DNA of 28,774 bases. Origin: Fimenecus sp045631225 (GTDB lineage Bacteria; Bacillota; Clostridia; Oscillospirales; Acutalibacteraceae). Position numbers and translations under genes: made by a program. The DNA is taken from NCBI GenBank assembly GCA_045631225.1, contig JAZQUG010000030.1:1-28774 (forward strand), in the 5' to 3' direction. The notes under the pieces were generated by a model. It did not search any database. It was not told the origin of the DNA and saw only the letters and a list, made by a program, of their open reading frames with translations. Positions within the stretch are counted from its first letter, which is position 1. Each line of letters begins with the position of its first letter. Of this stretch, positions 16,059 through 23,022 are shown in pieces.

Positions 16059-17732
16059 TTAGAATACCTTTTTCATAACTGCACCGTCTTTTGCAGATGA
16101 AACAAGTGTTGAATAACGAGCAAGCCAACCTGATTTAACATTTGGTTCAGGTTTTACATAAGACTTTCTTCTGTTTTCAAGTTCTTCGTCTGTAACCTGA
16201 ACATTGATTTTGCTTGCAGGAATATCGATTTCGATAATATCTCCTTCATAGATAAGACCTATTTCACCACCTGCAGCTGCTTCAGGAGAAACGTGACCGA
16301 TAGAAGCACCACGGGATGCACCACTGAAACGACCGTCAGTAATAAGAGCAACTGTCTTATCAAGCTTCATTCCGGCAAGTGCTGATGTTGGGTTAAGCAT
16401 TTCTCTCATACCCGGGCCACCCATAGGACCTTCGTAACGGATAACAACAACATCACCATCAACGATTTTACCATTATAAATTGCATCAATAGCAGCATCC
16501 TCAGAGTCAAATACTCTTGCCGGACCTGAATGACAAAGCATTTCAGGGGCAACTGCTGAACGTTTAACTACGCAACCATCTTTTGCGATATTACCCCAAA
16601 GAATTGCAATACCACCTGTTTCGCTGTATGGATTGTCAATAGGACGGATTGCATCTGTATTCTTAATATATGCGCCCTCAATATTTTCACCAACAGTTTT
16701 ACCTGTTGCTGTAATAAGTGACAAGTCAAGGAGGTTTTTCTTTGCAAGTTCAGCCTGAACAGCAGGAATGCCACCTGCATTGTTAAGGTCGTGCATATGA
16801 GTTCCGCCTGCAGGAGCTAAATGGCAAAGGTTTGGCACTTTTGCACTGATTTCATTAAACATCTTAAGGTCAACAGGAACACCTGCTTCATTAGCAATAG
16901 CAAGAAGATGAAGAACGCTGTTTGATGAGCAACCGAGAGCCATATCACAAGCAAGAGCATTACGTATTGACTTTTCGTTAATAATATCACGAGCTTTAAT
17001 GTCTTTTTCAACAAGGTTCATAATTGCCATACCTGCGTGCTTTGCAAGCTGAATACGACCACTATGTACTGCAGGAATAGTACCATTACCCGGAAGTGCA
17101 ATACCGACTGCTTCTGCAAGGCAGTTCATTGAGTTAGCTGTGTACATACCTGAACATGAGCCACAACCAGGGCAAACATTTTCTTCAAATTCGAGGAGTT
17201 TGCAGTCATCAATAATATTTGCTTTTCTTGAGCCTACTGCTTCAAACATTTTTGAAAGAGATGTCTCAACTCCATCAATAAGACCTGACATCATTGGTCC
17301 ACCTGAACAAACAACTGCAGGGATATTAAGACGAACTGCAGCCATAATCATACCCGGAACAATCTTGTCACAGTTAGGAACAAGAACTGCACCGTCAAAT
17401 CCATGAGCCATAATCATTGTTTCAACGCTGTCAGCAATAAGCTCACGTGATGCAAGTGAGTATTTCATACCCACATGACCCATAGCAATACCGTCACAAA
17501 CACCGATTGCAGGAACCATAACAGGAGTACCGCCTGCCATACGAACACCTGCTTTTACAGCTTCTGTAATTTTATCAAGATGCATATGACCGGGAACGAT
17601 TTCACTGTGTGCAGACACAACAGCAATCAATGGTCTTTCGAGTTCTTCTTTAGTATAGCCCATCGCATAGAAAAGGCTTCTGTTAGGTGCTCTTTCAACA
17701 CCTCTTAATACATTTTCACTTCTTAAATTCAT
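16059..17732 (-). CDS. ilvD: Dihydroxy-acid dehydratase
   Basis: It dehydrates dihydroxyisovalerate and dihydroxymethylvalerate in valine, isoleucine and leucine synthesis, using an iron-sulfur cluster. The 557 residues match the family. Visible signatures are PNCDKIVPGM (cluster cysteine), CPGCGSCSGMYTANSMNC, GPMGGPGMREML and DGRFSGASRGASIGHVSPEA. ATG 17730-17732 has AGGAGG with 7-nt spacing; the frame extends to 17750 without support. The leader holds three consecutive hairpins. ilvC lies 9 kb away under its own promoter, so the pathway is not one operon here. Confidence 0.96.
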   Translation of the reverse strand: MNLRSENVLRGVERAPNRSLFYAMGYTKEELERPLIAVVSAHSEIVPGHMHLDKITEAVKAGVRMAGGTPVMVPAIGVCDGIAMGHVGMKYSLASRELIADSVETMIMAHGFDGAVLVPNCDKIVPGMIMAAVRLNIPAVVCSGGPMMSGLIDGVETSLSKMFEAVGSRKANIIDDCKLLEFEENVCPGCGSCSGMYTANSMNCLAEAVGIALPGNGTIPAVHSGRIQLAKHAGMAIMNLVEKDIKARDIINEKSIRNALACDMALGCSSNSVLHLLAIANEAGVPVDLKMFNEISAKVPNLCHLAPAGGTHMHDLNNAGGIPAVQAELAKKNLLDLSLITATGKTVGENIEGAYIKNTDAIRPIDNPYSETGGIAILWGNIAKDGCVVKRSAVAPEMLCHSGPARVFDSEDAAIDAIYNGKIVDGDVVVIRYEGPMGGPGMREMLNPTSALAGMKLDKTVALITDGRFSGASRGASIGHVSPEAAAGGEIGLIYEGDIIEIDIPASKINVQVTDEELENRRKSYVKPEPNVKSGWLARYSTLVSSAKDGAVMKKVF

Positions 17733-17751
17733 AATAAGTCCTCCTAACATA

Positions 17752-17808
17752 AGGGATTATGAATCCCTCCACCACCTATGGTGGTCTCCCTCCCGTAAAC
17801 CAGGGAGG
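17752..17808 (-). repeat. Triple-hairpin leader of ilvD (dispersed palindromic element)
   Basis: Three inverted repeats follow one another: AGGGATT/AATCCCT (17752-17768, 3-nt loop), ACCACC/GGTGGT (17771-17785, 3-nt loop) and CCTCCC/GGGAGG (17789-17808). The G- and C-rich runs could also pair in alternative ways. The block lies between the ilvD promoter and ribosome site. It lacks a T-box consensus, a leader peptide or a U-run. Confidence 0.6.
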
Positions 17809-17822
17809 CAATATTACATTAT

Positions 17823-17851
17823 ATTTTATACTTATACGACAGATTTTTCAA
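17823..17851 (-). promoter_or_regulatory. Promoter of ilvD
   Basis: On the - strand TTGAAA (17846-17851), a 17-bp spacer and TAAAAT (17823-17828). Confidence 0.45.
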
Positions 17852-17908
17852 GAGGTAATAAGAAAATAAATGAATATTGAATTAAATGTAAAGTAAAAAA
17901 CACAACAT

Positions 17909-18133
17909 AATAAATCGGAGTTTGTGGGGCTCTTTTATTTGGAAATGCAACCTTGTAGGGGACGACGACTCGCCGTCCCGTTCTCGGTTTATCAGTACAC
18001 TTGGTTCGGGCTGCCGAGGGTGCGGGTGTCCAGTGGACACCTCTGCGAAGCAGAAGCACCGACCGAGCCGGCAGGTGAGACCCGTCAACCCCTACAATTC
18101 ATCCAACAATTTCTGTTCGACAAATTATAATTT
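17909..18133. repeat. Dispersed palindromic repeat, copy 1
   Basis: This GC-rich non-coding block sits between ilvD and the tRNA genes. Its core (18022-18079) matches 25417-25474 at 49 of 58 positions. It also shares ATAAATCGGAGTTT with 1854-1867 and GACAAATTATAATTT (18119-18133) with 25628-25642. The core contains hairpins GTGTCC/GGACAC and CTGC/GCAG. Together with the tRNA remnants this explains the gene-free stretch 17852-18393. Confidence 0.65.
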
Positions 18134-18149
18134 GAATATAGACTATTCC

Positions 18150-18164
18150 GAGTTCGAGTCTCTC
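18150..18164 (+). repeat. Inverted copy of the tRNA-Ser T-arm
   Basis: GAGTTCGAGTCTCTC, identical to the coding strand of the tRNA-Ser(GCU) T-arm but in opposite orientation. A second copy is at 18333-18347. Each lies just beyond a tRNA-Ser-type terminator. Confidence 0.6.
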
Positions 18165-18182
18165 TATAATCTATTACTAAAC

Positions 18183-18221
18183 AAAAATAAAACCCACACA
18201 TCAAAATGATGTATGGGTTTT
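18183..18221 (-). terminator. Terminator of the decayed tRNA-Ser copy
   Basis: Stem AAAACCCA/TGGGTTTT and ACATC/GATGT separated by a C/A mismatch, with a T-rich - strand tail. It has the same geometry as the terminator at 18352-18390. Confidence 0.7.
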
Positions 18222-18223
18222 AT

Positions 18224-18245
18224 TGGCGCAGAAGGAGAGACTCGA
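18224..18245 (-). pseudogene. tRNA-Ser 3'-end fragment (acceptor, CCA and part of T-arm)
   Basis: These 22 bp are identical to the 3' end of tRNA-Ser(GCU) at 18394-18415, including encoded CCA, discriminator, acceptor strand and half the T-arm. Upstream the tRNA body is missing and replaced by a palindrome-rich 87-bp sequence. A terminator of its own follows, so a full tandem tRNA-Ser copy probably once existed here. Confidence 0.75.
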
Positions 18246-18332
18246 CAAGGCTCTGCCTTGTCTTTGCTTCGCAAAATCCTATTTTATGTCCGTGCTCCTC
18301 TGCCTGACGGCATACCGTCGCACATGGACGAT
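18246..18332. repeat. 87-bp palindrome-rich insert between tRNA fragments
   Basis: It contains ACAAGGC/GCCTTGT (3-nt loop), TTTGC/GCAAA (3-nt loop), GACGG/CCGTC and GTGC/GCAC. No coding sense. It replaces the body of the decayed tRNA-Ser and resembles the dispersed repeats in style. Confidence 0.5.
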
Positions 18333-18347
18333 GAGTTCGAGTCTCTC
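18333..18347 (+). repeat. Second inverted tRNA-Ser T-arm copy
   Basis: The same 15 bp as 18150-18164 (GAGTTCGAGTCTCTC), just beyond the T-run of the tRNA-Ser(GCU) terminator. Confidence 0.6.
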
Positions 18348-18351
18348 GAAC

Positions 18352-18390
18352 AAAAAAAATAATTCCACACACCGAATGGTGTATGGAATT
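18352..18390 (-). terminator. Terminator of tRNA-Ser(GCU)
   Basis: Stem AATTCCA/TGGAATT and ACACC/GGTGT around a GAAT loop, with a C/A mismatch, followed on the - strand by a run of eight T. Confidence 0.85.
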
Positions 18391-18393
18391 ATT

Positions 18394-18484
18394 TGGCGCA
18401 GAAGGAGAGACTCGAACTCTCGCACCGGTTTCCCGGCCTACGCCCTTAGCAGGGGCGCCTCGTCACCAACTTGAGTACTTCTGC
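18394..18484 (-). tRNA. tRNA-Ser (anticodon GCU)
   Basis: A 91-nt class II tRNA with encoded CCA. Acceptor GCAGAAG/CTTCTGC, D-arm with GTTGGTGA loop, anticodon stem CGCCC/GGGCG and loop CTGCTAA (anticodon GCU), long variable arm with CCGG/CCGG stem, T-arm GAGAG-TTCGAGT-CTCTC. It reads AGC and AGU. Confidence 0.95.
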
Positions 18485-18514
18485 AAGTGTAACGGATTTA
18501 ACCATTATTAAATT

Positions 18515-18544
18515 AAAAGCGGGCTGTAAAAACTTACAACCCGC
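18515..18544 (-). terminator. Terminator after tRNA-Ser(UGA)
   Basis: GCGGG-C-TGTAA pairs with TTACA-A-CCCGC (18519-18544, one mismatch), followed on the - strand by four T and an AT-rich tract. If efficient, the downstream tRNA-Ser(GCU) needs its own promoter, and none is clear. Confidence 0.65.
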
Positions 18545-18547
18545 ATC

Positions 18548-18636
18548 TGGCGGAGAGAGTGGGATTCGAACCCACGGTACGTTGCCGTACGACGGTTTTC
18601 AAGACCGTTCCGTTATAACCACTTCGGTATCTCTCC
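18548..18636 (-). tRNA. tRNA-Ser (anticodon UGA)
   Basis: An 89-nt class II tRNA with encoded CCA. Acceptor GGAGAGA/TCTCTCC, anticodon stem ACGGT/ACCGT with loop CTTGAAA (anticodon UGA), long variable arm with GTACG/CGTAC stem, T-arm GTGGG-TTCGAAT-CCCAC. Confidence 0.96.
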
Positions 18637-18651
18637 GTATTGGGCTTGATT

Positions 18652-18680
18652 ATAATATCATAAATATACACCATTGTCAA
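18652..18680 (-). promoter_or_regulatory. Promoter of the tRNA-Ser genes
   Basis: On the - strand TTGACA (18675-18680), a 17-bp spacer and TATTAT (18652-18657), 16 bp before the tRNA. Confidence 0.7.
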
Positions 18681-18754
18681 GAACTTTTTTAATATTTTTT
18701 ATGGACTTGCAAACTTTATTTAATACTCTGCATATATTCCCTTGAGGTGTTATT

Positions 18755-19444
18755 ATGTTATTGTCGTTACTACAAAGTTTATCAACAAATATTCTTTATT
18801 TTATGCTCCATCTGACTTCATCTAACTCATTCCCAAAACCATTGAGTGCAAAAGAAGAGCAGGAAGAACTTATAAAATTTCACACTCTTGGAGACATAAA
18901 TGCACGAAACAGACTTGTAAATCACAACATGAGGCTAGTAGCACACATAATAAAAAAATACTATTCCAACTATTCTGACCAGGAGGATATAATTTCTATA
19001 GGTACAATCGGACTAATAAAAGCCATAAACACTTTTGATTACACAAAGGGAACCCGTCTTGCAACTTATGCTTCAAGATGTATTGAAAATGAAATTTTTA
19101 TGCATTTCCGTACACGAAAACGAAATGCACAGGAAATTTCAATGGATGAGCCCATTGACACAGATAGTGAAGGTAATCCCCTCACCTTTAGTGATATTAT
19201 TTTCAGTACAGAATCTGTTTTTGATGATGTTGAATTAAAATTACAGACAGAAAAATTGTATTTATATATTGACAATTTAAAGGACCAACGAAAAAAACAA
19301 ATCTTAATTATGAGATATGGGTTATATGACACAGAGCCTTTTACTCAAAGAGAAATTGCTGAAAAATTAGGTATTTCTCGTTCCTATGTTTCCCGTATTG
19401 AAACAAAAGCACTGGAAGAACTCCGTGAATATTTCGAGGTATAA
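18755..19444 (+). CDS. sigK: Sporulation sigma factor, pro-sigma-K
   Basis: The 229-residue sigma-70-family protein aligns closely with B. subtilis pro-sigma-K. It has a hydrophobic N-terminal pro-sequence (about 1-20), then FPKPLS, region 2 (HNMRLVAHIIKKY, ISIGTIGLIKAINTFDYTKGTRLATYASRCIENEI) and region 4 with TQREIAEKLGISRSYVSRIE. Known sigma-K directs late mother-cell transcription after SpoIVFB removes the pro-sequence; by alignment the cut would fall near residues 18-20. The gene is uninterrupted (no skin-type element). The ATG has GAGGTG at 18744-18749. It is monocistronic and convergent with the hexonate operon across a shared terminator. Confidence 0.92.
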   Translation: MLLSLLQSLSTNILYFMLHLTSSNSFPKPLSAKEEQEELIKFHTLGDINARNRLVNHNMRLVAHIIKKYYSNYSDQEDIISIGTIGLIKAINTFDYTKGTRLATYASRCIENEIFMHFRTRKRNAQEISMDEPIDTDSEGNPLTFSDIIFSTESVFDDVELKLQTEKLYLYIDNLKDQRKKQILIMRYGLYDTEPFTQREIAEKLGISRSYVSRIETKALEELREYFEV

Positions 19445-19451
19445 TTAAAAT

Positions 19452-19488
19452 CACCCACCGAATTAATTTATCGATGGGTGTAATTTTT
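19452..19488. terminator. Bidirectional terminator between sigK and the hexonate operon
   Basis: CACCCACCGA pairs with TCGATGGGTG with one mismatch (19452-19480). T-runs flank it on both strands. Confidence 0.8.
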
Positions 19489-20353
19489 AGTCTTCTACCA
19501 TATTTTTTATCTTTTGTGGTGTTGGTATATCAGAAAAGCCATAGAACTTTCTTGCATTCTCACCGAGAAAGAGTTTTTTGTTTTCTTCGGAAATTTCTGT
19601 AGATTTCACAACAAAATCATAACTCATTTTATATGTGATTGCAGTCATTGTACGAGGATAATCACTTCCCCACATAAGCTTATCATATCCAACAAGCTCT
19701 GCCGCCTCATTAATTGCATCAACAGCAGACGGATAAGGATAAAATTCCGAATTGAAAAGCCAGGTTATTCCACCACTTTCAATGAAGACATTCTTATTCT
19801 TTGCAAGTTTGATTTGCTCCAACCAATTTTCTCTTGTTACCATACCAAAATGACCGATTGCAATTCTGAGATTTGGGAACATATTGACGATTTCCTGCAT
19901 CGTTTCAGTTTGTTCGTTGCCATCAGCCAAATCGATTGAAATAAACATTCCCGTATCATTTGCAATTTTAAACGGTTCAAGGTGATTGAGAAGATTTTTG
20001 TCAACTAAACGACCTGCACAGATTTTTATTCCGTCAAAGCCTGACATATCACCAAGTGGTTTTTCCTCATATAATGCACAGATTTTAATTCTGTCATTTT
20101 TGCAGGTAAGCAGATATTCATCCTGATTTCCGTCAATATATTCCTGAGTAATAACAGCACCTGAAACACAGGCGTAATCCATATTGGCTAAAAATCTTTC
20201 TACCGAATTTTCACCATCTGTCATATATGGTGGCATCATTTGTTTGATTTCACCACCGAAATCACTTCTGCCTCCACCAACACCGAAAACAGGTTTTCCG
20301 TTTACTATTCCGTTTTGTTTTTTCCACAAATGAGCATGAGCATCAATAATCAT
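19487..20353 (-). CDS. Amidohydrolase-family protein, probable sugar lactonase
   Basis: A 288-residue metal-dependent TIM-barrel hydrolase of the amidohydrolase-2 type (COG2159/COG3618 group). It begins DAHAHLW (H6, H8 metal ligands), with IGHFG in mid-protein and WGSDYPRT near the end (catalytic Asp). Lactonases for fucono- and galactono-lactones are known in this superfamily, and decarboxylases are another branch. As last gene of the operon, starting with an ATGA overlap on uxaA, a hexono-lactonase opening the product of the sugar dehydrogenase fits best. This is inference from context; the protein itself shows only the superfamily. Confidence 0.7.
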   Translation of the reverse strand: MIIDAHAHLWKKQNGIVNGKPVFGVGGGRSDFGGEIKQMMPPYMTDGENSVERFLANMDYACVSGAVITQEYIDGNQDEYLLTCKNDRIKICALYEEKPLGDMSGFDGIKICAGRLVDKNLLNHLEPFKIANDTGMFISIDLADGNEQTETMQEIVNMFPNLRIAIGHFGMVTRENWLEQIKLAKNKNVFIESGGITWLFNSEFYPYPSAVDAINEAAELVGYDKLMWGSDYPRTMTAITYKMSYDFVVKSTEISEENKKLFLGENARKFYGFSDIPTPQKIKNMVED

Positions 20354-21723
20354 AGCGTTACTCCATCTTTAAAAATTGCGATTTCACGATTGCCCTGAAT
20401 TTCATTCTTAGTAAGTTGTCCATCGGCAACACGCTTTATAAGGTCTAACAATTCATTTGCTTTTGCAGTTTTATCAAAACCAAATGCTGAATAATCAATC
20501 CAATGGGATTTTTTAGTTGCGATATTATCATTTGATGCGATTTTAATTGTAGGAACAGCACCACCTAACGGTGTTCCACGACCTGTTGTAAATAAAATCA
20601 AATGACAACCAACTGCAGAAAGATTTGTAATTGAAACAATATCATTACCGGGACCGTTCAAAAGATTAAGTCCTTGTTTTTTTAGTGTATCACCATAATC
20701 GAGTACATCAACAACAGGAGCTGTTCCACCCTTTTGAACACAACCAAGGGATTTTTCTTCAAGAGTAGTGATTCCACCCTCTTTATTTCCCGGTGATGGA
20801 TTTTCAGAAACAGGTTCACCATGGTCCTTGAAATATTGTTTGAAATTATTTATAAGATTGACACTTTTATCGAAAATCTCTTTACTTACACAACGGTCAA
20901 AAAGGACAGTTTCTGCACCAAACATTTCAGGAACTTCAGTTAATACTGCAGTACCACCCATTGAACAGATTTCGTCAGTTATCTTTCCGCAGACTGCATT
21001 TGCAGTTATTCCTGAAAATCCGTCAGAGCCACCACATTTAAGACCGATTTTAAGCTTTGAAACAGGAACTTCTTCACGCTTATCTTTTGATGCTGTTTCT
21101 TTTAATTCATTGATAATTGCTATTCCCTGTTCAAGTTCATTTTCACAATCCTGAACGGACAAAAACTTCACTCTGTTTTCATTCCAGGTACCCATTACCT
21201 TTTGCATTTCAGGAATGTTGTTGTTTTCACAACCAAGTCCGAGAACAAGTACACCACCTGCATTGGGATGGTTAATGAGACCACGGAGAATTAACTGAGT
21301 TGTTCTATTATCGTCACCCAACTGACTGCAACCATATGGATGTGAAAAATGAATAGCACCTGTTTTTTCACTCAACTGCTTTGCGATACTGTTTACACAC
21401 CCGACTGTCGGCACAATCCAGATGTCATTTCTGATACCTATATCACCATTCTCACGGACATATGCATTGATTGTGAAAGGTTCTTTAGACCGGAGTTCAG
21501 TATAATCAGGGTTATATTCATAAGAGAGAATATCTCCTAATTTTGTTTTCATATTGTGAGAGTGAACACTTTCGCCCTCTTTTATGTCTTCAGTTGCATA
21601 TCCGATTGGATAACCATACTTTATAATGTCTGTTCCCTTTTTGATATCACAAACAGCAATTTTATGACCTGTCTCAAGATTTACACAGACATTGTCTTTT
21701 TCATTTATTCTGACAGTATCCAT
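20350..21723 (-). CDS. uxaA: Altronate dehydratase
   Basis: It dehydrates D-altronate to 2-keto-3-deoxygluconate. The 457 residues are the full-length form: N-terminal SAF domain (about 1-75, with VNLETGHKIAVCDIKKG), linker and the catalytic C-terminal domain with HPYGCSQLG, GVLVLGLGCENN, GLKCGGSDGFSGITAN and TTGRGTPLGG. The E. coli enzyme has 495 residues. The ATG has AAAGGA and lies 19 nt inside the end of uxaB. The same family includes galactarate dehydratase, but tagaturonate reductase next door favours altronate. Confidence 0.9.
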   Translation of the reverse strand: MDTVRINEKDNVCVNLETGHKIAVCDIKKGTDIIKYGYPIGYATEDIKEGESVHSHNMKTKLGDILSYEYNPDYTELRSKEPFTINAYVRENGDIGIRNDIWIVPTVGCVNSIAKQLSEKTGAIHFSHPYGCSQLGDDNRTTQLILRGLINHPNAGGVLVLGLGCENNNIPEMQKVMGTWNENRVKFLSVQDCENELEQGIAIINELKETASKDKREEVPVSKLKIGLKCGGSDGFSGITANAVCGKITDEICSMGGTAVLTEVPEMFGAETVLFDRCVSKEIFDKSVNLINNFKQYFKDHGEPVSENPSPGNKEGGITTLEEKSLGCVQKGGTAPVVDVLDYGDTLKKQGLNLLNGPGNDIVSITNLSAVGCHLILFTTGRGTPLGGAVPTIKIASNDNIATKKSHWIDYSAFGFDKTAKANELLDLIKRVADGQLTKNEIQGNREIAIFKDGVTL

Positions 21724-23021
21724 TTCATACTTTCCTTTGCACCAATCGTATCGATTTTATTATAATATTCAGTAACCAAAGCTTCCATACCTGAAAGGTC
21801 AGACGCCCACAATGAAGTGTTTTTGAGGATATCAGCAATACTATCATTTTTCATTGTAGCAACAACATTCTGAGCATCATCAGGATTGTCATTTTTATAG
21901 AAATAAATAAGATATGCCAATGCCATGGTAAGACCTTTCGGATAAACTCCGTTCTTTTCTTTATACTCAAGAAGTGTCGGAAGAACACGAACAGAGAATT
22001 TGCTTACAGAATTGAGTGCAATTGAACGCCATTTATGCTGAATAAACGGATTTCTGAAACGGTCAAACACACTGTTTGCAAATGCAATACTTTCTTTATT
22101 CTCGCCGATTGTCGGTAAAATTTCCTCTTTCATATTTTTACTTAAGAATGCTGAAGTAACTTCATCATTCATAGCCTCACCTACTGTTTCGATACCTGAA
22201 AGCAAAGCACCTGCCACAAGTGAAGTATGAGCACCATTTAAAATTCTAACCTTGATTTTCTTATATGGCTTTGCATCATCTGTCCACACAACATTAAATC
22301 CAGCTTTCTTAAGTGGAAATTCGTCTTCAAAATCGCCTTCAATAACCCAAAGGTGGAATATTTCCGCTGTATCAAGGAATTTATCGTCAGGATGAGCATC
22401 CTTTGTTTCGTCATTGGGATAACCTGTAACAATTCTGTCAACGAGAGTATTTACAAAGTGGTTTTCATTTTCCAACCAAGCGACAAAATCTGCTTCCAAA
22501 TTCCAAAGCTCTGCATATTTAAGAACACATTTTTTAAGCTCTGCACCATTGTTGTCAATGAGTTCACAAGAAAGGATAATAAAACCATCTAAACCGTTTT
22601 TATATCTTCTGTAAAGAAGTTGAGTAAGTTTTCCCGGGAATGACAAAGCCGGTTTATCTTCAAATTTGCAAGTATCAACAAATTCAATACCTGCTTCAGT
22701 TGTATTTGAAACGATAAAACGAAAATCAGGATTATCGGCAAGTGCCATATAATTTTCAAAATCTTTGTATGGGTCAATACATCTTGAAATGGATTCAACA
22801 AATGTATGTTCCTTTACTATTTCACCGTTCTGAATACCTCTTAAATAAAGGTTGTATTTACAGTCCTGTCCGTTGAGTTCTGCCACTCTGCCCATTGGGA
22901 TTGGCTGAACAACAACAGCTTTTCCGTCATAGAGACCCTTTTCATTCATCTTATGAAGAAAATAGTCAAAAAATCCACGAAGGAAATTACCTTCACCAAA
23001 TTGAATTACTGTTTCTTTCAT
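21705..23021 (-). CDS. uxaB: Tagaturonate reductase
   Basis: It reduces D-tagaturonate to D-altronate with NADH. The 438 residues belong to the mannitol dehydrogenase family: N-terminal QFGEGNFLRGF (nucleotide-binding start) and the catalytic region KIKVRILNGAHTSLVAGALL with Lys and Asn-Gly-Ala-His. An in-frame GTG at 23028-23030 overlaps its own AGGTG ribosome site, so ATG 23019-23021 is chosen. It starts 1 nt after the preceding stop (TGATATG). FkuB/UxuB-type mannonate dehydrogenases are the nearest alternative. Confidence 0.88.
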   Translation of the reverse strand: MKETVIQFGEGNFLRGFFDYFLHKMNEKGLYDGKAVVVQPIPMGRVAELNGQDCKYNLYLRGIQNGEIVKEHTFVESISRCIDPYKDFENYMALADNPDFRFIVSNTTEAGIEFVDTCKFEDKPALSFPGKLTQLLYRRYKNGLDGFIILSCELIDNNGAELKKCVLKYAELWNLEADFVAWLENENHFVNTLVDRIVTGYPNDETKDAHPDDKFLDTAEIFHLWVIEGDFEDEFPLKKAGFNVVWTDDAKPYKKIKVRILNGAHTSLVAGALLSGIETVGEAMNDEVTSAFLSKNMKEEILPTIGENKESIAFANSVFDRFRNPFIQHKWRSIALNSVSKFSVRVLPTLLEYKEKNGVYPKGLTMALAYLIYFYKNDNPDDAQNVVATMKNDSIADILKNTSLWASDLSGMEALVTEYYNKIDTIGAKESMKWILSE

Positions 23022-23022
23022 A

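Noticed and set aside
17832..18209. Short open frames in the repeat region on both strands
   Set aside because: They run through palindromic repeats and T-arm copies, with no ribosome site or recognisable protein sequence.
18224..18416. The two identical 22-bp tRNA ends as attL/attR of an integrated element
   Set aside because: They are only 170 bp apart with no integrase or cargo between them; each has its own terminator, so tandem duplication and decay is simpler.
18731..18738. CATATATT upstream of sigK as a sigma-E -10 box
   Set aside because: The predicted start of transcription would fall at or inside the ribosome site at 18744-18749, and no good -35 match lies 14-15 bp upstream.
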